Assembly: GCF_040654195.1 (NCBI RefSeq)
Contig: NZ_JBFAHM010000010.1
Span: forward strand, 1 to 64,000
DNA: 64,000 bases
Reading direction: 5' to 3'
Source: Hamadaea sp013361475
GTDB taxonomy: Bacteria > Actinomycetota > Actinomycetes > Mycobacteriales > Micromonosporaceae
Position 1 is the stretch's first letter. Each line of letters begins with the position of its first letter. Below the pieces are notes generated by a model. The model was not told the DNA's origin. It ran no database searches and saw nothing but the letters and a program-made list of their open reading frames with translations. The translations under genes and the position numbers were made by a program. Positions 1-7,721 of the stretch are shown one piece after another.

Positions 1-114
1 CCGGGTGGGGTGGCTGTCTTGGTAGCTCCACACCTACCCGGAGGTCCTCACCCTTTCAAGATCCAGTCACCAACGTCCGTGGACAGAACACCTAGATCAA
101 TGTGACGAGCCGGG
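1..114. other. Window edge, no gene seen
   Basis: No ORF of note. The first 41 bases can fold as an imperfect hairpin (CCGGGT near the start pairs with ACCCGG at 36-41). It could be a terminator for the threonine aldolase gene, which ends at 115 on the minus strand, or for a gene outside the window. Confidence 0.3.
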
Positions 115-1209
115 TTACTTGAGCAGCGCGGAGAAGACCTCGATCGCCCGGTCGATCCCGGCGTCGTCGACGTCCAGATGCGGGATGAGCCGGACCGTAC
201 GCGGCCCGACCGCCGCGCACAGGACGCCTTCCTCGGTCGCGGCCCGAGCCAGGGCCGGCCCGTCCAGGGCGGCCTTACGCAGGTCCAGCATGACCATGTT
301 GGTCTCGACCGACGACGGGTCGCAGACGCCGTACGCCGACAGCGCCTCCGCCAGCCGCTGGGCTTTCGCGTGATCGAGGGCCAGCCGAGGCAGGTTGTGG
401 TCGAGGGCGTACAGGCCGGCGGCCGCGAGGATGCCGACCTGGCGCATGCCGCCGCCCAGCCGCTTGCGGATCAGCCGTGCCCGCTCGACGTTCTCCGCCG
501 AGCTGACCAGCACCGAACCCACCGGAGCGCCGAGACCCTTGGAAAGGCAGACGCTCACCGTGTCGAAGAGCCCGCCATAGGTGGCCAGGGGGATGCCGGT
601 CGCGACCGAGGCGTGCCAGATCCGTGCGCCGTCGCAGTGCAGCGCGACACCGGCCCGGTCGGCGACCCCACGCAGCCCTTCGAGCGAGGCGAACGGGACG
701 ATCGTGCCGCCGTCCCGGCCGTAGGTCTGCTCGACGGCGATGGCCCGGGTGACGGCTGCCCGATACCCGTCCGGCATGACCAGCGACTCGATGAGATCCA
801 GGTCGAGCGAGCTGCCGCCCGGCGTCCAGGTACGCGTACTGATGCCGCCGAACGTGGCGGCCGCCGCCAGTTCGTAGGTCACGATGTGCGCACCCGCGTC
901 GCAGAGCAGCTCGTAGGTCGGCGGCACCAGGGTCTGGAGGCAGATCTGGTTGGCCATCGTCCCGGACGGGGCGAACAGGGCGGCCTCGTGGCCGAGCAGC
1001 TGGGCGACCCGGCGCTCCAGCTCGATCACGGTGGGATCGTCGCCGAAGACGTCGTCGCCGACCTCGGCGGTCATCATCGCCTCGCGCATGCCGGCGGACG
1101 GCCGGGTCACCGTGTCCGACCGGAGATCTACTGTGCCGATAGGGCCGCCCCGCCGTCCTCCCAGTTCACGCCGGTTCGAGCGGCGGTCGGCGCCGACCAC
1201 GTCAGCCAC
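115..1209 (-). CDS. Low-specificity threonine aldolase family protein (beta-eliminating lyase)
   Basis: 364 aa PLP enzyme of fold type I, predicted to cleave L-threonine or L-allo-threonine to glycine and acetaldehyde in the cytoplasm. Family signatures are TVDLRSDTVTRP near residue 27, EVGDDVFGDDPT near 50, and the PLP-lysine segment CLSKGLGAPVGS near 222. The GTG start at 1209 has GGAG seven bases upstream and overlaps the aroG stop by 8 nt, so the two genes look translationally coupled. This start gives about 26 residues before the usual family N-terminus. Substrate preference cannot be read from the sequence. Confidence 0.88.
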   Translation of the reverse strand: MADVVGADRRSNRRELGGRRGGPIGTVDLRSDTVTRPSAGMREAMMTAEVGDDVFGDDPTVIELERRVAQLLGHEAALFAPSGTMANQICLQTLVPPTYELLCDAGAHIVTYELAAAATFGGISTRTWTPGGSSLDLDLIESLVMPDGYRAAVTRAIAVEQTYGRDGGTIVPFASLEGLRGVADRAGVALHCDGARIWHASVATGIPLATYGGLFDTVSVCLSKGLGAPVGSVLVSSAENVERARLIRKRLGGGMRQVGILAAAGLYALDHNLPRLALDHAKAQRLAEALSAYGVCDPSSVETNMVMLDLRKAALDGPALARAATEEGVLCAAVGPRTVRLIPHLDVDDAGIDRAIEVFSALLK

Positions 1210-2608
1210 GGAGCATCTCCGCCACCAGGAAGGCCAGTTCCAGCGACTGCTGGGTGTTCAGGCGCGGGTCGCACGCCGTCTCGTATCGGGTGGCCAGGTC
1301 GGCGTCCTCGATCGCCTGCGCGCCGCCCAGGCACTCGGTGACGTCCTCGCCGGTCAGCTCGATGTGGATGCCGCCCGGATGGGTGCCCATCATCTTGTGG
1401 ACCTCGAAGTAGCCGAGCACCTCGTCGACGATCCGGTCGAAGTGCCGGGTCTTGTAGCCGTTGGACGACTCGTGGGTGTTGCCGTGCATCGGGTCGCACT
1501 GCCACACCACCTTGTGCCCGGCGTCGCGGACGACCTCGATGATGCGCGGCAGCGCGTCCCGGACGAAGTGGTTGCCCATCCGGCAGGTCAGCGTGAGGCG
1601 GCCCGGGATGTTCTCCGGGTTCAGCTTCTCGCAGATCTCCAGCAGCTCCGAGGACGGGATCTTGTGGTCGATCTTCACGCCGATCGGGTTCGCGATCCGC
1701 GAGACGAAGTCGAGGTGCGCGCTGTCGAGCTGCCGCGTCCGGTTGCCGATCCAGAGCAGGTGGCCGGAGAGACCGAACGCGCGGCTGTCCGAGATCCGGG
1801 TCAGCGCCCGGTCGTACTCCAGCGCCAGCGCCTCGTGGGAGGCGTACAGGGTGACGGTGCGCAGCGCCTCGTCGTCGGTCATCCCGCAGGCGTTGATGAA
1901 GGCCAGCGCCCGGTCGATCTCGCGGGCGATCGCCTCGTACCGCTCGCCGAAGGCCGAGGTACGCACGAAGTCCCGGTTCCAGTCGTGCACCGCGTGCAGG
2001 TCGGCCAGGCCCCCACCCAGGTACGCGCGCAGCATGTTCATCGCGGCGGCGGCGTTGGCGTACGCCCGGATCATGCGCTGGGGGTCGGCGACCCGCGCCG
2101 ATTCGGTCGCCTCCAGGGAGTTGATCATGTCACCCCGGTACGCCGGCAGCCCGAGCGCGTCGGTGTCCGACGACCGCGGCTTGGTGTACTGCCCGGCGAC
2201 CCGGGCCACCTTGACGACCGGCAGCGACGCCCCGTAGGTCAGGACGACCGCCATCTGGAGCAGCGTCCGGGCGTTGGCGAGGAGGTGCTCCTCGGTGTTG
2301 TCGGCGAAGGTCTCGGCGCAGTCCCCGCCCTGGAGCAGGAACGCCCGCCCCTCGCAGACCTCGGCCAGGCGCATCCGCAGCTGCTCGACCTCGTAGGGCG
2401 CGACGATGGAGGGCACACCTTCGAGCACCTTCGAGACCTGCTCGACCTCGGAGTAGTCCGCCCATGGCGGCATCTGCGCTCGCGGCAGCTTGCGCCACTC
2501 GTCGAGGCCGAGGGCAGCGGCCTCGGCCGGGTCGGCCGCAGTCCTGATCTTCTGTTCGAAGCCCGGATGCCGGAGCTGATGCCACTCGGGACGGGAAGCC
2601 GTACGCAT
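1202..2608 (-). CDS. aroG: Class II 3-deoxy-7-phosphoheptulonate (DAHP) synthase
   Basis: 468 aa, the normal length for the plant/actinobacterial type II enzyme. It condenses phosphoenolpyruvate with erythrose 4-phosphate, the first step of the shikimate pathway. Visible motifs are GGDCAETF, CRMGNHFVRDALP, WQCDPMHGNTHES (metal and substrate ligands) and GGIHIELTGEDVTEC. In mycobacteria the orthologue (Rv2178c) is feedback-regulated; whether that holds here is unknown. A TAGGCT box ends 6 nt before the ATG, predicting a leaderless mRNA that also carries the overlapping threonine aldolase gene. Confidence 0.96.
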   Translation of the reverse strand: MRTASRPEWHQLRHPGFEQKIRTAADPAEAAALGLDEWRKLPRAQMPPWADYSEVEQVSKVLEGVPSIVAPYEVEQLRMRLAEVCEGRAFLLQGGDCAETFADNTEEHLLANARTLLQMAVVLTYGASLPVVKVARVAGQYTKPRSSDTDALGLPAYRGDMINSLEATESARVADPQRMIRAYANAAAAMNMLRAYLGGGLADLHAVHDWNRDFVRTSAFGERYEAIAREIDRALAFINACGMTDDEALRTVTLYASHEALALEYDRALTRISDSRAFGLSGHLLWIGNRTRQLDSAHLDFVSRIANPIGVKIDHKIPSSELLEICEKLNPENIPGRLTLTCRMGNHFVRDALPRIIEVVRDAGHKVVWQCDPMHGNTHESSNGYKTRHFDRIVDEVLGYFEVHKMMGTHPGGIHIELTGEDVTECLGGAQAIEDADLATRYETACDPRLNTQQSLELAFLVAEMLRG

Positions 2609-2620
2609 GCCAGCAGCCTA
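2609..2620 (-). promoter_or_regulatory. Predicted leaderless promoter of aroG
   Basis: -10 box TAGGCT (2620-2615) followed by 6 nt and then the ATG at 2608, so the predicted transcription start is at or next to the start codon. There is no Shine-Dalgarno sequence in this spacer. Confidence 0.6.
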
Positions 2621-2735
2621 GTGCGGCGATGGGAAACCACGGCGACCGCCCGGGTGCATCCCGACAGGTGATCACCTGCGAAAAGGAACGATCATGGCGC
2701 TGGTCACACGACACGCCGGGCGAGCACGCACGCAA

Positions 2736-2748
2736 GTTCATGATCGCG
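2736..2748. repeat. Half copy of repeat family B
   Basis: GTTCATGATCGCG is the reverse complement of the left end (CGCGATCATGAAC) shared by the family B elements at 4414, 15581, 21536 and 33250. It lies in the aroG/sulfatase divergent intergenic region. Confidence 0.45.
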
Positions 2749-2765
2749 CGGAACACTGGTGATTT

Positions 2766-4121
2766 GTGCGTATTCGTCCACTTATTGTAGTAGCGCTCGC
2801 ATTGGCGGGCGCAGCAGCAGCCGCCGTAGGCGGAGGGGCTGCAGGGGCAGCGGCAGCCGCCGGTTCCGTGCCGGAGGCGGCCAAGCCCAACATCCTGCTG
2901 ATCAACACCGACGATCAGCGCTGGGACACCATGCGGGTCATGCCCAAGACCATGAAGTGGCTCCGGGGCGCCCGGAACTTCGACCGCGCGACGGTCAGCA
3001 TCCCGTCCTGCTGCCCGAGCCGGGCGAGCATGCTGACCGGCCAGTACCCCCACAACACCGACGTGCACCTGCAGACCGACGGGCCGAAGGTGCACCAGAG
3101 CGAGCTGCTGCCGGTGCTGCTGCGCAAGGCGGGCTACCGGACGGCGATGGCGGGCAAGTTCCTGAACTCGTGGCCGCTGGACTCCGCCCCGCCGGGGTGG
3201 GATCACTACAGCGCCATGCACGGCGGCTACCAGGGCTTCAAGACCTACACCGACGGCAAGCTGGAGTGGGTGAACGCCTACTCCACGACCTGGTACGCGA
3301 ACAAGCTGAAGGGCTGGATCCGGGGCTTCGACCAGGCGGGCGGCAAGCCGTGGTTCGCCTACTACGCCCCGTACGCCCCGCACCGGCCGTCCACTCCGGA
3401 ACCCAAGTACGCCAAGTCCGACGTCGGCAAGTGCCTCCAGTCCGGCGAGTCCGACGTCTCCGACAAGCCGATCTGGCTCAAGTGGACCAAGCCGGACCCG
3501 GCCGCCTACGACGAGATCTGCCACAAGATGCTGCGTACGCTGCTCAGCGTCGACGACTCGGTCGACTCGCTGCTCAGCGATCTCAACTCGCGCGGCGTCC
3601 TGAAGAACACGATCGTCATCTACACCAGCGACAACGGCTACCTCTGGGGTGAGCACGGGCGTACTGAGAAGTTCGTCGGCTACCTGCCGTCGGTGCGCGT
3701 ACCCCTGCTGCTGCGGTGGGACGGGCACGTGACCGCGGGCGCCGACCACCGGATGGCCGGCAGTGTGGACATCATGCCGACGCTGATGGCGGCGGCCGGC
3801 GCGAGCGGCGGCAAGCTCGACGGGCGGTCGCTGCTCGGCCCCGCGCGGCCGGGGCCGGTCCTGACCGAGTACTGGTACGACCTCAAGAACTCGAAGGTGC
3901 CGACCTGGGCCGCGCTGTGGGACGGCAAGGCGCACTACCTCGAGAACTACGACGAGCAGGGCAAGACCACGTTCCGCGAGCTGTACCACACGGACACCGA
4001 TCCGGGCGAGCTGACGAACGTCCTGCACGGCAAGGTCTCCGACGCCGACCGCAAGCTCGGCGACGCGCTGCGCGACAAACTCGCCGCCGCCCGCCACTGC
4101 ACCGGCTCGGGCTGCCCGTGA
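2766..4121 (+). CDS. Secreted sulfatase (arylsulfatase family)
   Basis: 451 aa. The N-terminus is a basic-hydrophobic Ala/Gly-rich signal peptide (about residues 1-32), so export is likely. The mature part begins with the alkaline-phosphatase-superfamily metal motif PNILLINTDDQRWDT. The sulfatase signature CCPSRASMLTGQ near residue 82 holds the Cys normally converted to formylglycine. Further motifs are AGKFLNSW, YAPYAPHRP and YTSDNGYLWGEHG (metal Asp/Asn near 285). It predicts hydrolysis of a sulfate ester outside the membrane; the substrate cannot be told. The start is GTG with no clear ribosome site. The stop overlaps the next gene as GTGA. Confidence 0.9.
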   Translation: MRIRPLIVVALALAGAAAAAVGGGAAGAAAAAGSVPEAAKPNILLINTDDQRWDTMRVMPKTMKWLRGARNFDRATVSIPSCCPSRASMLTGQYPHNTDVHLQTDGPKVHQSELLPVLLRKAGYRTAMAGKFLNSWPLDSAPPGWDHYSAMHGGYQGFKTYTDGKLEWVNAYSTTWYANKLKGWIRGFDQAGGKPWFAYYAPYAPHRPSTPEPKYAKSDVGKCLQSGESDVSDKPIWLKWTKPDPAAYDEICHKMLRTLLSVDDSVDSLLSDLNSRGVLKNTIVIYTSDNGYLWGEHGRTEKFVGYLPSVRVPLLLRWDGHVTAGADHRMAGSVDIMPTLMAAAGASGGKLDGRSLLGPARPGPVLTEYWYDLKNSKVPTWAALWDGKAHYLENYDEQGKTTFRELYHTDTDPGELTNVLHGKVSDADRKLGDALRDKLAAARHCTGSGCP

Positions 4122-4468
4122 GGCCCGACCTCGCGCTGTACCGGCCGCACCGGGAGGCCTTCGACGTCACCGTCGAGGGCCTCCGGGTGCCCGGCCTGCA
4201 CGCCACCTACTACAGCCGCCCGGAGTCCGCGCGAGTCGCGACCGTCGGCGTCTATCGCTTCAGCGGCACCGAGATCTTCATGGCCTGGGGGTACGCCGAC
4301 GAAGCGCACTGTCGCTGGACGGCCTATCGGCAGCCGGACGGCTCGTGGACGGATCCCCAGCCGGGCTGCCCCGACCCCACCCGCGTCCTCGCCCTCTCCC
4401 GCCGCCTTGCCGCCGATCATGAACCTTCGGTCATGATCGACCGGCGTGTCATGTCCGCAGCGTCCTGA
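4118..4468 (+). CDS. Small hypothetical protein translationally coupled to the sulfatase
   Basis: 116 aa, in another frame from the sulfatase, with a GTG that shares GTGA with the sulfatase stop. Coding character is supported by the overlap and by a protein-like sequence with many aromatic residues (TYYSRPES, VYRFSGTEIFMAWGYAD, CRWTAYRQPDGSW). No signal peptide or transmembrane segment is seen and I recognise no family. The last residues (from about AADHE) and the stop are encoded by a dispersed family B repeat, so the original C-terminus may have been replaced. Function unknown; the context suggests a role with the sulfatase. Confidence 0.6.
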   Translation: MRPDLALYRPHREAFDVTVEGLRVPGLHATYYSRPESARVATVGVYRFSGTEIFMAWGYADEAHCRWTAYRQPDGSWTDPQPGCPDPTRVLALSRRLAADHEPSVMIDRRVMSAAS

Positions 4469-4496
4469 TCGATTCCTCGGCGCCCTGATCAACGCA
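4414..4496. repeat. Family B dispersed element, full-length copy 1
   Basis: About 83 bp from CGATCATGAAC to TGATCAACGC. It aligns end to end with 33250-33332, including the internal CCGCAGCG-CCTGATC segment, and has GATCATGA/TCATGATC inverted halves. It encodes the C-terminus and stop of the small gene ending at 4468. Confidence 0.75.
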
Positions 4497-4574
4497 GTCG
4501 GCCGCCGTCGACCACGGTTGCCCCTCACACAACCGCGGCCGACAGCGGGATAGGTGCGCCGGACGACTTGCGGG

Positions 4575-4946
4575 TCAGTGTCCGGCGCGTACGGGCGTCT
4601 CCTGGCCGGCTCGCGACAGCCGGCGGACGGAGACGATCGAGGCCACGGTCACGGTCAGGGCGAATCCGAAGAGGACCGTGTGCAGCACGGGATTGGCGAT
4701 CGGGACGAACCCGATCACGGCGACGGGGAGTTGGACGAGCCCGATCAACGCCACCAGGGCGCCACGCCGCCGCCCGCCCCAGGCGTACGCCGTCCACAGT
4801 GGAGCGCTGACCACCGCGAGCGTCAGAACATCGAGAACGGCGTGCCAGACCGGGTTTCGCACCGCGTTATGAGCGAACGCGTACGAGGGGGAAGATACCG
4901 CGAGTACGGCGAGAACCGTGCCCGAGAAGATGACTGCTCGACGCAT
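4575..4946 (-). CDS. Small membrane protein with signal peptide, function unknown
   Basis: 123 aa. I chose the ATG at 4946 because GGAGG stands 5 nt upstream; an upstream in-frame start (5024) would add 26 unsupported residues. A signal peptide ending near SSPSYAFA is followed by three hydrophobic segments (around residues 35-55, 60-82 and 88-108), so the protein is probably in the cytoplasmic membrane. I recognise no family. It stands alone between convergent and codirectional neighbours. Confidence 0.65.
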   Translation of the reverse strand: MRRAVIFSGTVLAVLAVSSPSYAFAHNAVRNPVWHAVLDVLTLAVVSAPLWTAYAWGGRRRGALVALIGLVQLPVAVIGFVPIANPVLHTVLFGFALTVTVASIVSVRRLSRAGQETPVRAGH

Positions 4947-5071
4947 GATCGCCTCCACTGTGTTCGGACCTGTACCGACGGTAAGGCGGTGCCGGTCCGA
5001 GACGGAAGGCTGAACCGGATTCATTCACGCAATCCGGGCATCCCACCCACCGCCTGGGTGACGGTCTGTCG

Positions 5072-5884
5072 TCAGGTGTTCTGGGCGGCCAGTTCGCGCG
5101 CCCGATCCCGGGCCGCTTCGAGCGCGGCGAGCAGCGCCGCGCGTACGCCGTGGTTCTCCAGCTCGCGGATGGCCGAGATCGTCGTGCCGGCCGGCGAGGT
5201 GACCGCTTCACGCAGCTTGACCGGGTGCTCCCCCGAGTCGCGCAGCATGACCGCCGATCCGATGGCGGTCTGCACGATCAGGTCGTGCGCCACCTGCCGC
5301 GGCAACCCGAGCAGGATCCCGGCATCGGTCATGGCCTCGACCAGGAAGTAGAAGTACGCCGGCCCCGACCCGCTCAACGCGGTGACCGCGTCCTGCTGCG
5401 ACTCCGGCAGCCGAATGGTCCGCCCCAGCGGCCGGAACATCTCCTCCGCGAGCGCGAGATGCTGAGCAGTGGCGTGCGCGCCCGCCGAAATAGCGGTCAT
5501 CGCCTCATCGACAAGCGCCGGCGTATTCGTCATGACCCGAACGACCGGCACACCCTCGCGCAGATACTTGGCGAAAAACGCCGTCGGGAGACCCGCGCAA
5601 AGCGACACCAAAAGCTTGTCCGGGCTGATGAGCGGGCCAAGGTCAGTCATCAGCGCACCCGCGTCCTGCGGCTTCACCGCGATCGCGATGACATCGGCAG
5701 AGGCAACCGCCTCAGCGTTGTCCAGCACCCGGACGCCATAACGAGAACGAAGCTCGTCGGCTCGCTCGGGCCGACGAGCGGTCGCGATCAGGCGGTCGAC
5801 GGGCCAACCGGCCTTCACCAGACCGGAGAGCAGCACCTCACCGATCTTCCCCGCACCCACTACGGCAACGGTGTGCATACCCAT
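5072..5884 (-). CDS. proC: Pyrroline-5-carboxylate reductase
   Basis: 270 aa, the usual length. It reduces 1-pyrroline-5-carboxylate to L-proline with NAD(P)H, the last step of proline synthesis. The N-terminal Rossmann motif is VAVVGAGKIGEVLLSGL, the substrate/dimer motif is ALSGSGPAYFYFLVEAM near residue 163, and TSPAGTTISAI lies near 228. Several ATGs are in frame at the 5' end (5899, 5884, 5878); none has a strong ribosome site, so the exact start is uncertain by a few residues. A long inverted repeat separates it from pfk upstream. Confidence 0.94.
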   Translation of the reverse strand: MGMHTVAVVGAGKIGEVLLSGLVKAGWPVDRLIATARRPERADELRSRYGVRVLDNAEAVASADVIAIAVKPQDAGALMTDLGPLISPDKLLVSLCAGLPTAFFAKYLREGVPVVRVMTNTPALVDEAMTAISAGAHATAQHLALAEEMFRPLGRTIRLPESQQDAVTALSGSGPAYFYFLVEAMTDAGILLGLPRQVAHDLIVQTAIGSAVMLRDSGEHPVKLREAVTSPAGTTISAIRELENHGVRAALLAALEAARDRARELAAQNT

Positions 5885-5930
5885 CCCGTCCAACCCCATT
5901 AGCCAACCACCCACGGCAGCGTCAAATGTG

Positions 5931-5998
5931 GTTGGGGCGTTATTGACCCGCGCAGGGATCAAGCCTGACCGCCCGGAGCGGGTCAATAACGCCCCAAC
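5931..5998. repeat. Perfect 21-bp inverted repeat between pfk and proC
   Basis: Left arm 5931-5951 and right arm 5978-5998 are exact reverse complements (core GGGGCGTTATTGACCCGC), with a 26-nt loop. It follows the pfk stop by 10 nt on the minus strand and precedes proC. There is no U-tract, so it may act as a factor-dependent terminator, an mRNA-stabilising hairpin or a mobile repeat. Confidence 0.7.
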
Positions 5999-6008
5999 TG
6001 CACGAATC

Positions 6009-7034
6009 TCAGCCGAAGAGCACTTCCGCCTCGGAGTACTTCTCCACAGGAACGGTCTTGAGCTCACGAGTGGCCTCGACGAGCGGAACCCGGACGATGT
6101 CGGTGCCGGCGAGGCCGACCATCTTGCCCCAGTCCCCCTCGTGCGCCGCGTCGATGGCGTGCAGCCCGAAGCGCGTCGCGAGGACCCGGTCGAACGCCGT
6201 CGGCGTACCACCGCGCTGGGTGTGGCCGAGCACGACGGCCCGCGCCTCCTTGCCCGTACGCTTCTCGATCTGCTCGGCGAGCCAGGTGCCGATGCCGCCG
6301 AGGCGGACGTGGCCGAACGCGTCGAGTTCGCCGCCGAGGGTGACCATGTCGCCTTCGGCCGGGACCGCGCCCTCGGCGACCACGATGATCGGCGAGTAGT
6401 TGGTGCGGAAGCGGTTCTCCACGTGGTCGACGACCTTCTCCAGGTCGAACGGCCGCTCGGGGATGAGGATGACGTTGGCGCCGCCGGCGAGGCCCGAGTG
6501 GAGGGCGATCCAGCCGGCGTGGCGGCCCATGACCTCGACCACGACGGTGCGGTGGTGCGACTCGGCCGTGGTGTGCAGGCGGTCGATCGCCTCCATCGCG
6601 ATGTTCACGGCGGTGTCGAAGCCGAACGTGTAGTCGGTGGCGCCGAGGTCGTTGTCGATCGTCTTCGGTACGCCGACCACCTTGACACCCAGCTCGTGGA
6701 GCTTGGTCGCCACGCCGAGGGTGTCCTCGCCACCGATCGCGACGAGGGCGTCGACGCCCATCTCCGCGAGGTTCTTCTTGATCCGCTCGACGCCGCCCTC
6801 GATCTTGAACGGGTTGGTCCGGGACGAGCCGAGGATCGTGCCGCCGCGCGGGAGGATGCCCCGCACCTCCTGGACGCCGAGCGGCTTCGTCAGACCCTCC
6901 AGCGGGCCCTTCCAGCCGTCCTTGAACCCGACGAACTCGTGCCCGTAGGTTCCCACACCCTTGCGGACGACCGCGCGGATGACTGCATTGAGACCGGGGC
7001 AGTCGCCCCCGCCGGTGAGAACACCGATACGCAT
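6009..7034 (-). CDS. 6-phosphofructokinase, predicted pyrophosphate-dependent
   Basis: 341 aa. It phosphorylates fructose 6-phosphate to the 1,6-bisphosphate (glycolysis). The phosphoryl-donor site begins GVLTGGGDCPGLNAVIR. Numbering from the ATG at 7034, residues 101-105 are GGEDT and 123-127 are PKTID, so position 104 is Asp and 124 is Lys. ATP enzymes have Gly at both; Asp104/Lys124 marks the PPi-dependent actinobacterial type known from Amycolatopsis methanolica. The start has AAAGGGA about 6 nt upstream. If PPi-dependent, the step is reversible and can also serve gluconeogenesis. Confidence 0.93.
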   Translation of the reverse strand: MRIGVLTGGGDCPGLNAVIRAVVRKGVGTYGHEFVGFKDGWKGPLEGLTKPLGVQEVRGILPRGGTILGSSRTNPFKIEGGVERIKKNLAEMGVDALVAIGGEDTLGVATKLHELGVKVVGVPKTIDNDLGATDYTFGFDTAVNIAMEAIDRLHTTAESHHRTVVVEVMGRHAGWIALHSGLAGGANVILIPERPFDLEKVVDHVENRFRTNYSPIIVVAEGAVPAEGDMVTLGGELDAFGHVRLGGIGTWLAEQIEKRTGKEARAVVLGHTQRGGTPTAFDRVLATRFGLHAIDAAHEGDWGKMVGLAGTDIVRVPLVEATRELKTVPVEKYSEAEVLFG

Positions 7035-7184
7035 CTCGATCCCTTTCGAGGGTGCATATACCAAGCCCGTGGTGGAGCCCCAGAGCAACATGATCGGCGA
7101 CGCTGCCGGCCCGGGGCGGGCCGCAATTGCGCACTGTATCGCCCCTAGCTGGGCTCTTTCCACTCGCCCCGGGCGAACTGGTGG

Positions 7185-7700
7185 CTACTTTCCGGTAACT
7201 TGCCGGAAACCTGTCATGGCCTGCCACCGCGCGAGGTTGTGCCGCGCGTCGACCAGAGCGTCGTGCCGTGCCGCTTCGGCGGACGGCAACGGCGGGCGGC
7301 CCGCGTCGTCCCACAACTGGCGCAGATCCTTGGTGAAGCGTGGGATGATCCTGGGCAAAGCCTGCATGTTGCCCCAGAGCTGGGCGAGCGCGACATGATC
7401 GTAGGCGGCGTACCAGGCCCACAGCTCCAGCTCGCCGTCCGGGTCCGCCTGCAACGGCTCGGTCAGGAACGCCAGGAGGTCGTCCCGGAGCCGTTCCCGG
7501 GAACGCCACGCTGGATTGCCCGGCGACGGCAGCTTGTCGAGCACGTTCTTGCGTACCCAGGGGATGGCCTTGGTGGGGTCGAACTGGCTGGAGATCGCGT
7601 AGAACTCACGGCCGTGCTCGTCCACGACGCCGATCGAGACCAGGTCGATCGTGATTCCGTCCTCGATGAACTCACAGTCGTAGAAGTAGCGGTACGGCAT
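7185..7700 (-). CDS. 3'-5' exoribonuclease, RNase T/oligoribonuclease-like (Rv2179c type)
   Basis: 171 aa. RYFYDCEFIEDGITIDLVSIGVV at the N-terminus carries the DxE of the DEDDh nuclease fold (only the key residues D-E are cited). WAWYAAYDHVALAQLWG gives the second Asp and RHDALVDARHNL gives the catalytic His and last Asp, so all catalytic residues are present. It is predicted to trim RNA 3' ends in the cytoplasm. The ATG at 7700 has AAGGGGA upstream. The gene lies near aroG, as does its mycobacterial counterpart. Confidence 0.85.
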   Translation of the reverse strand: MPYRYFYDCEFIEDGITIDLVSIGVVDEHGREFYAISSQFDPTKAIPWVRKNVLDKLPSPGNPAWRSRERLRDDLLAFLTEPLQADPDGELELWAWYAAYDHVALAQLWGNMQALPRIIPRFTKDLRQLWDDAGRPPLPSAEAARHDALVDARHNLARWQAMTGFRQVTGK

Positions 7701-7709
7701 GAGTCCCCT

Positions 7710-7721
7710 TACTGTTCCGGC
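7710..7721 (+). promoter_or_regulatory. Predicted leaderless promoter of the DUF1028 gene
   Basis: TACTGT at 7710-7715, then 6 nt, then ATG. Only 21 nt separate this start from the divergent exoribonuclease start at 7700, so this promoter lies within the other gene's 5' end. Confidence 0.5.

Noticed and set aside
950..2671. Long open frames opposite aroG (also 2130-4097 on the minus strand)
   Set aside because: High-GC sequence gives long shadow frames. The proteins are Arg/Gly/Pro-rich without domains, and the opposite strand holds a clear conserved gene.
2674..2765. Leaderless promoter for the sulfatase gene
   Set aside because: No TANNNT box with the right spacing stands before GTG 2766, so I did not call one.
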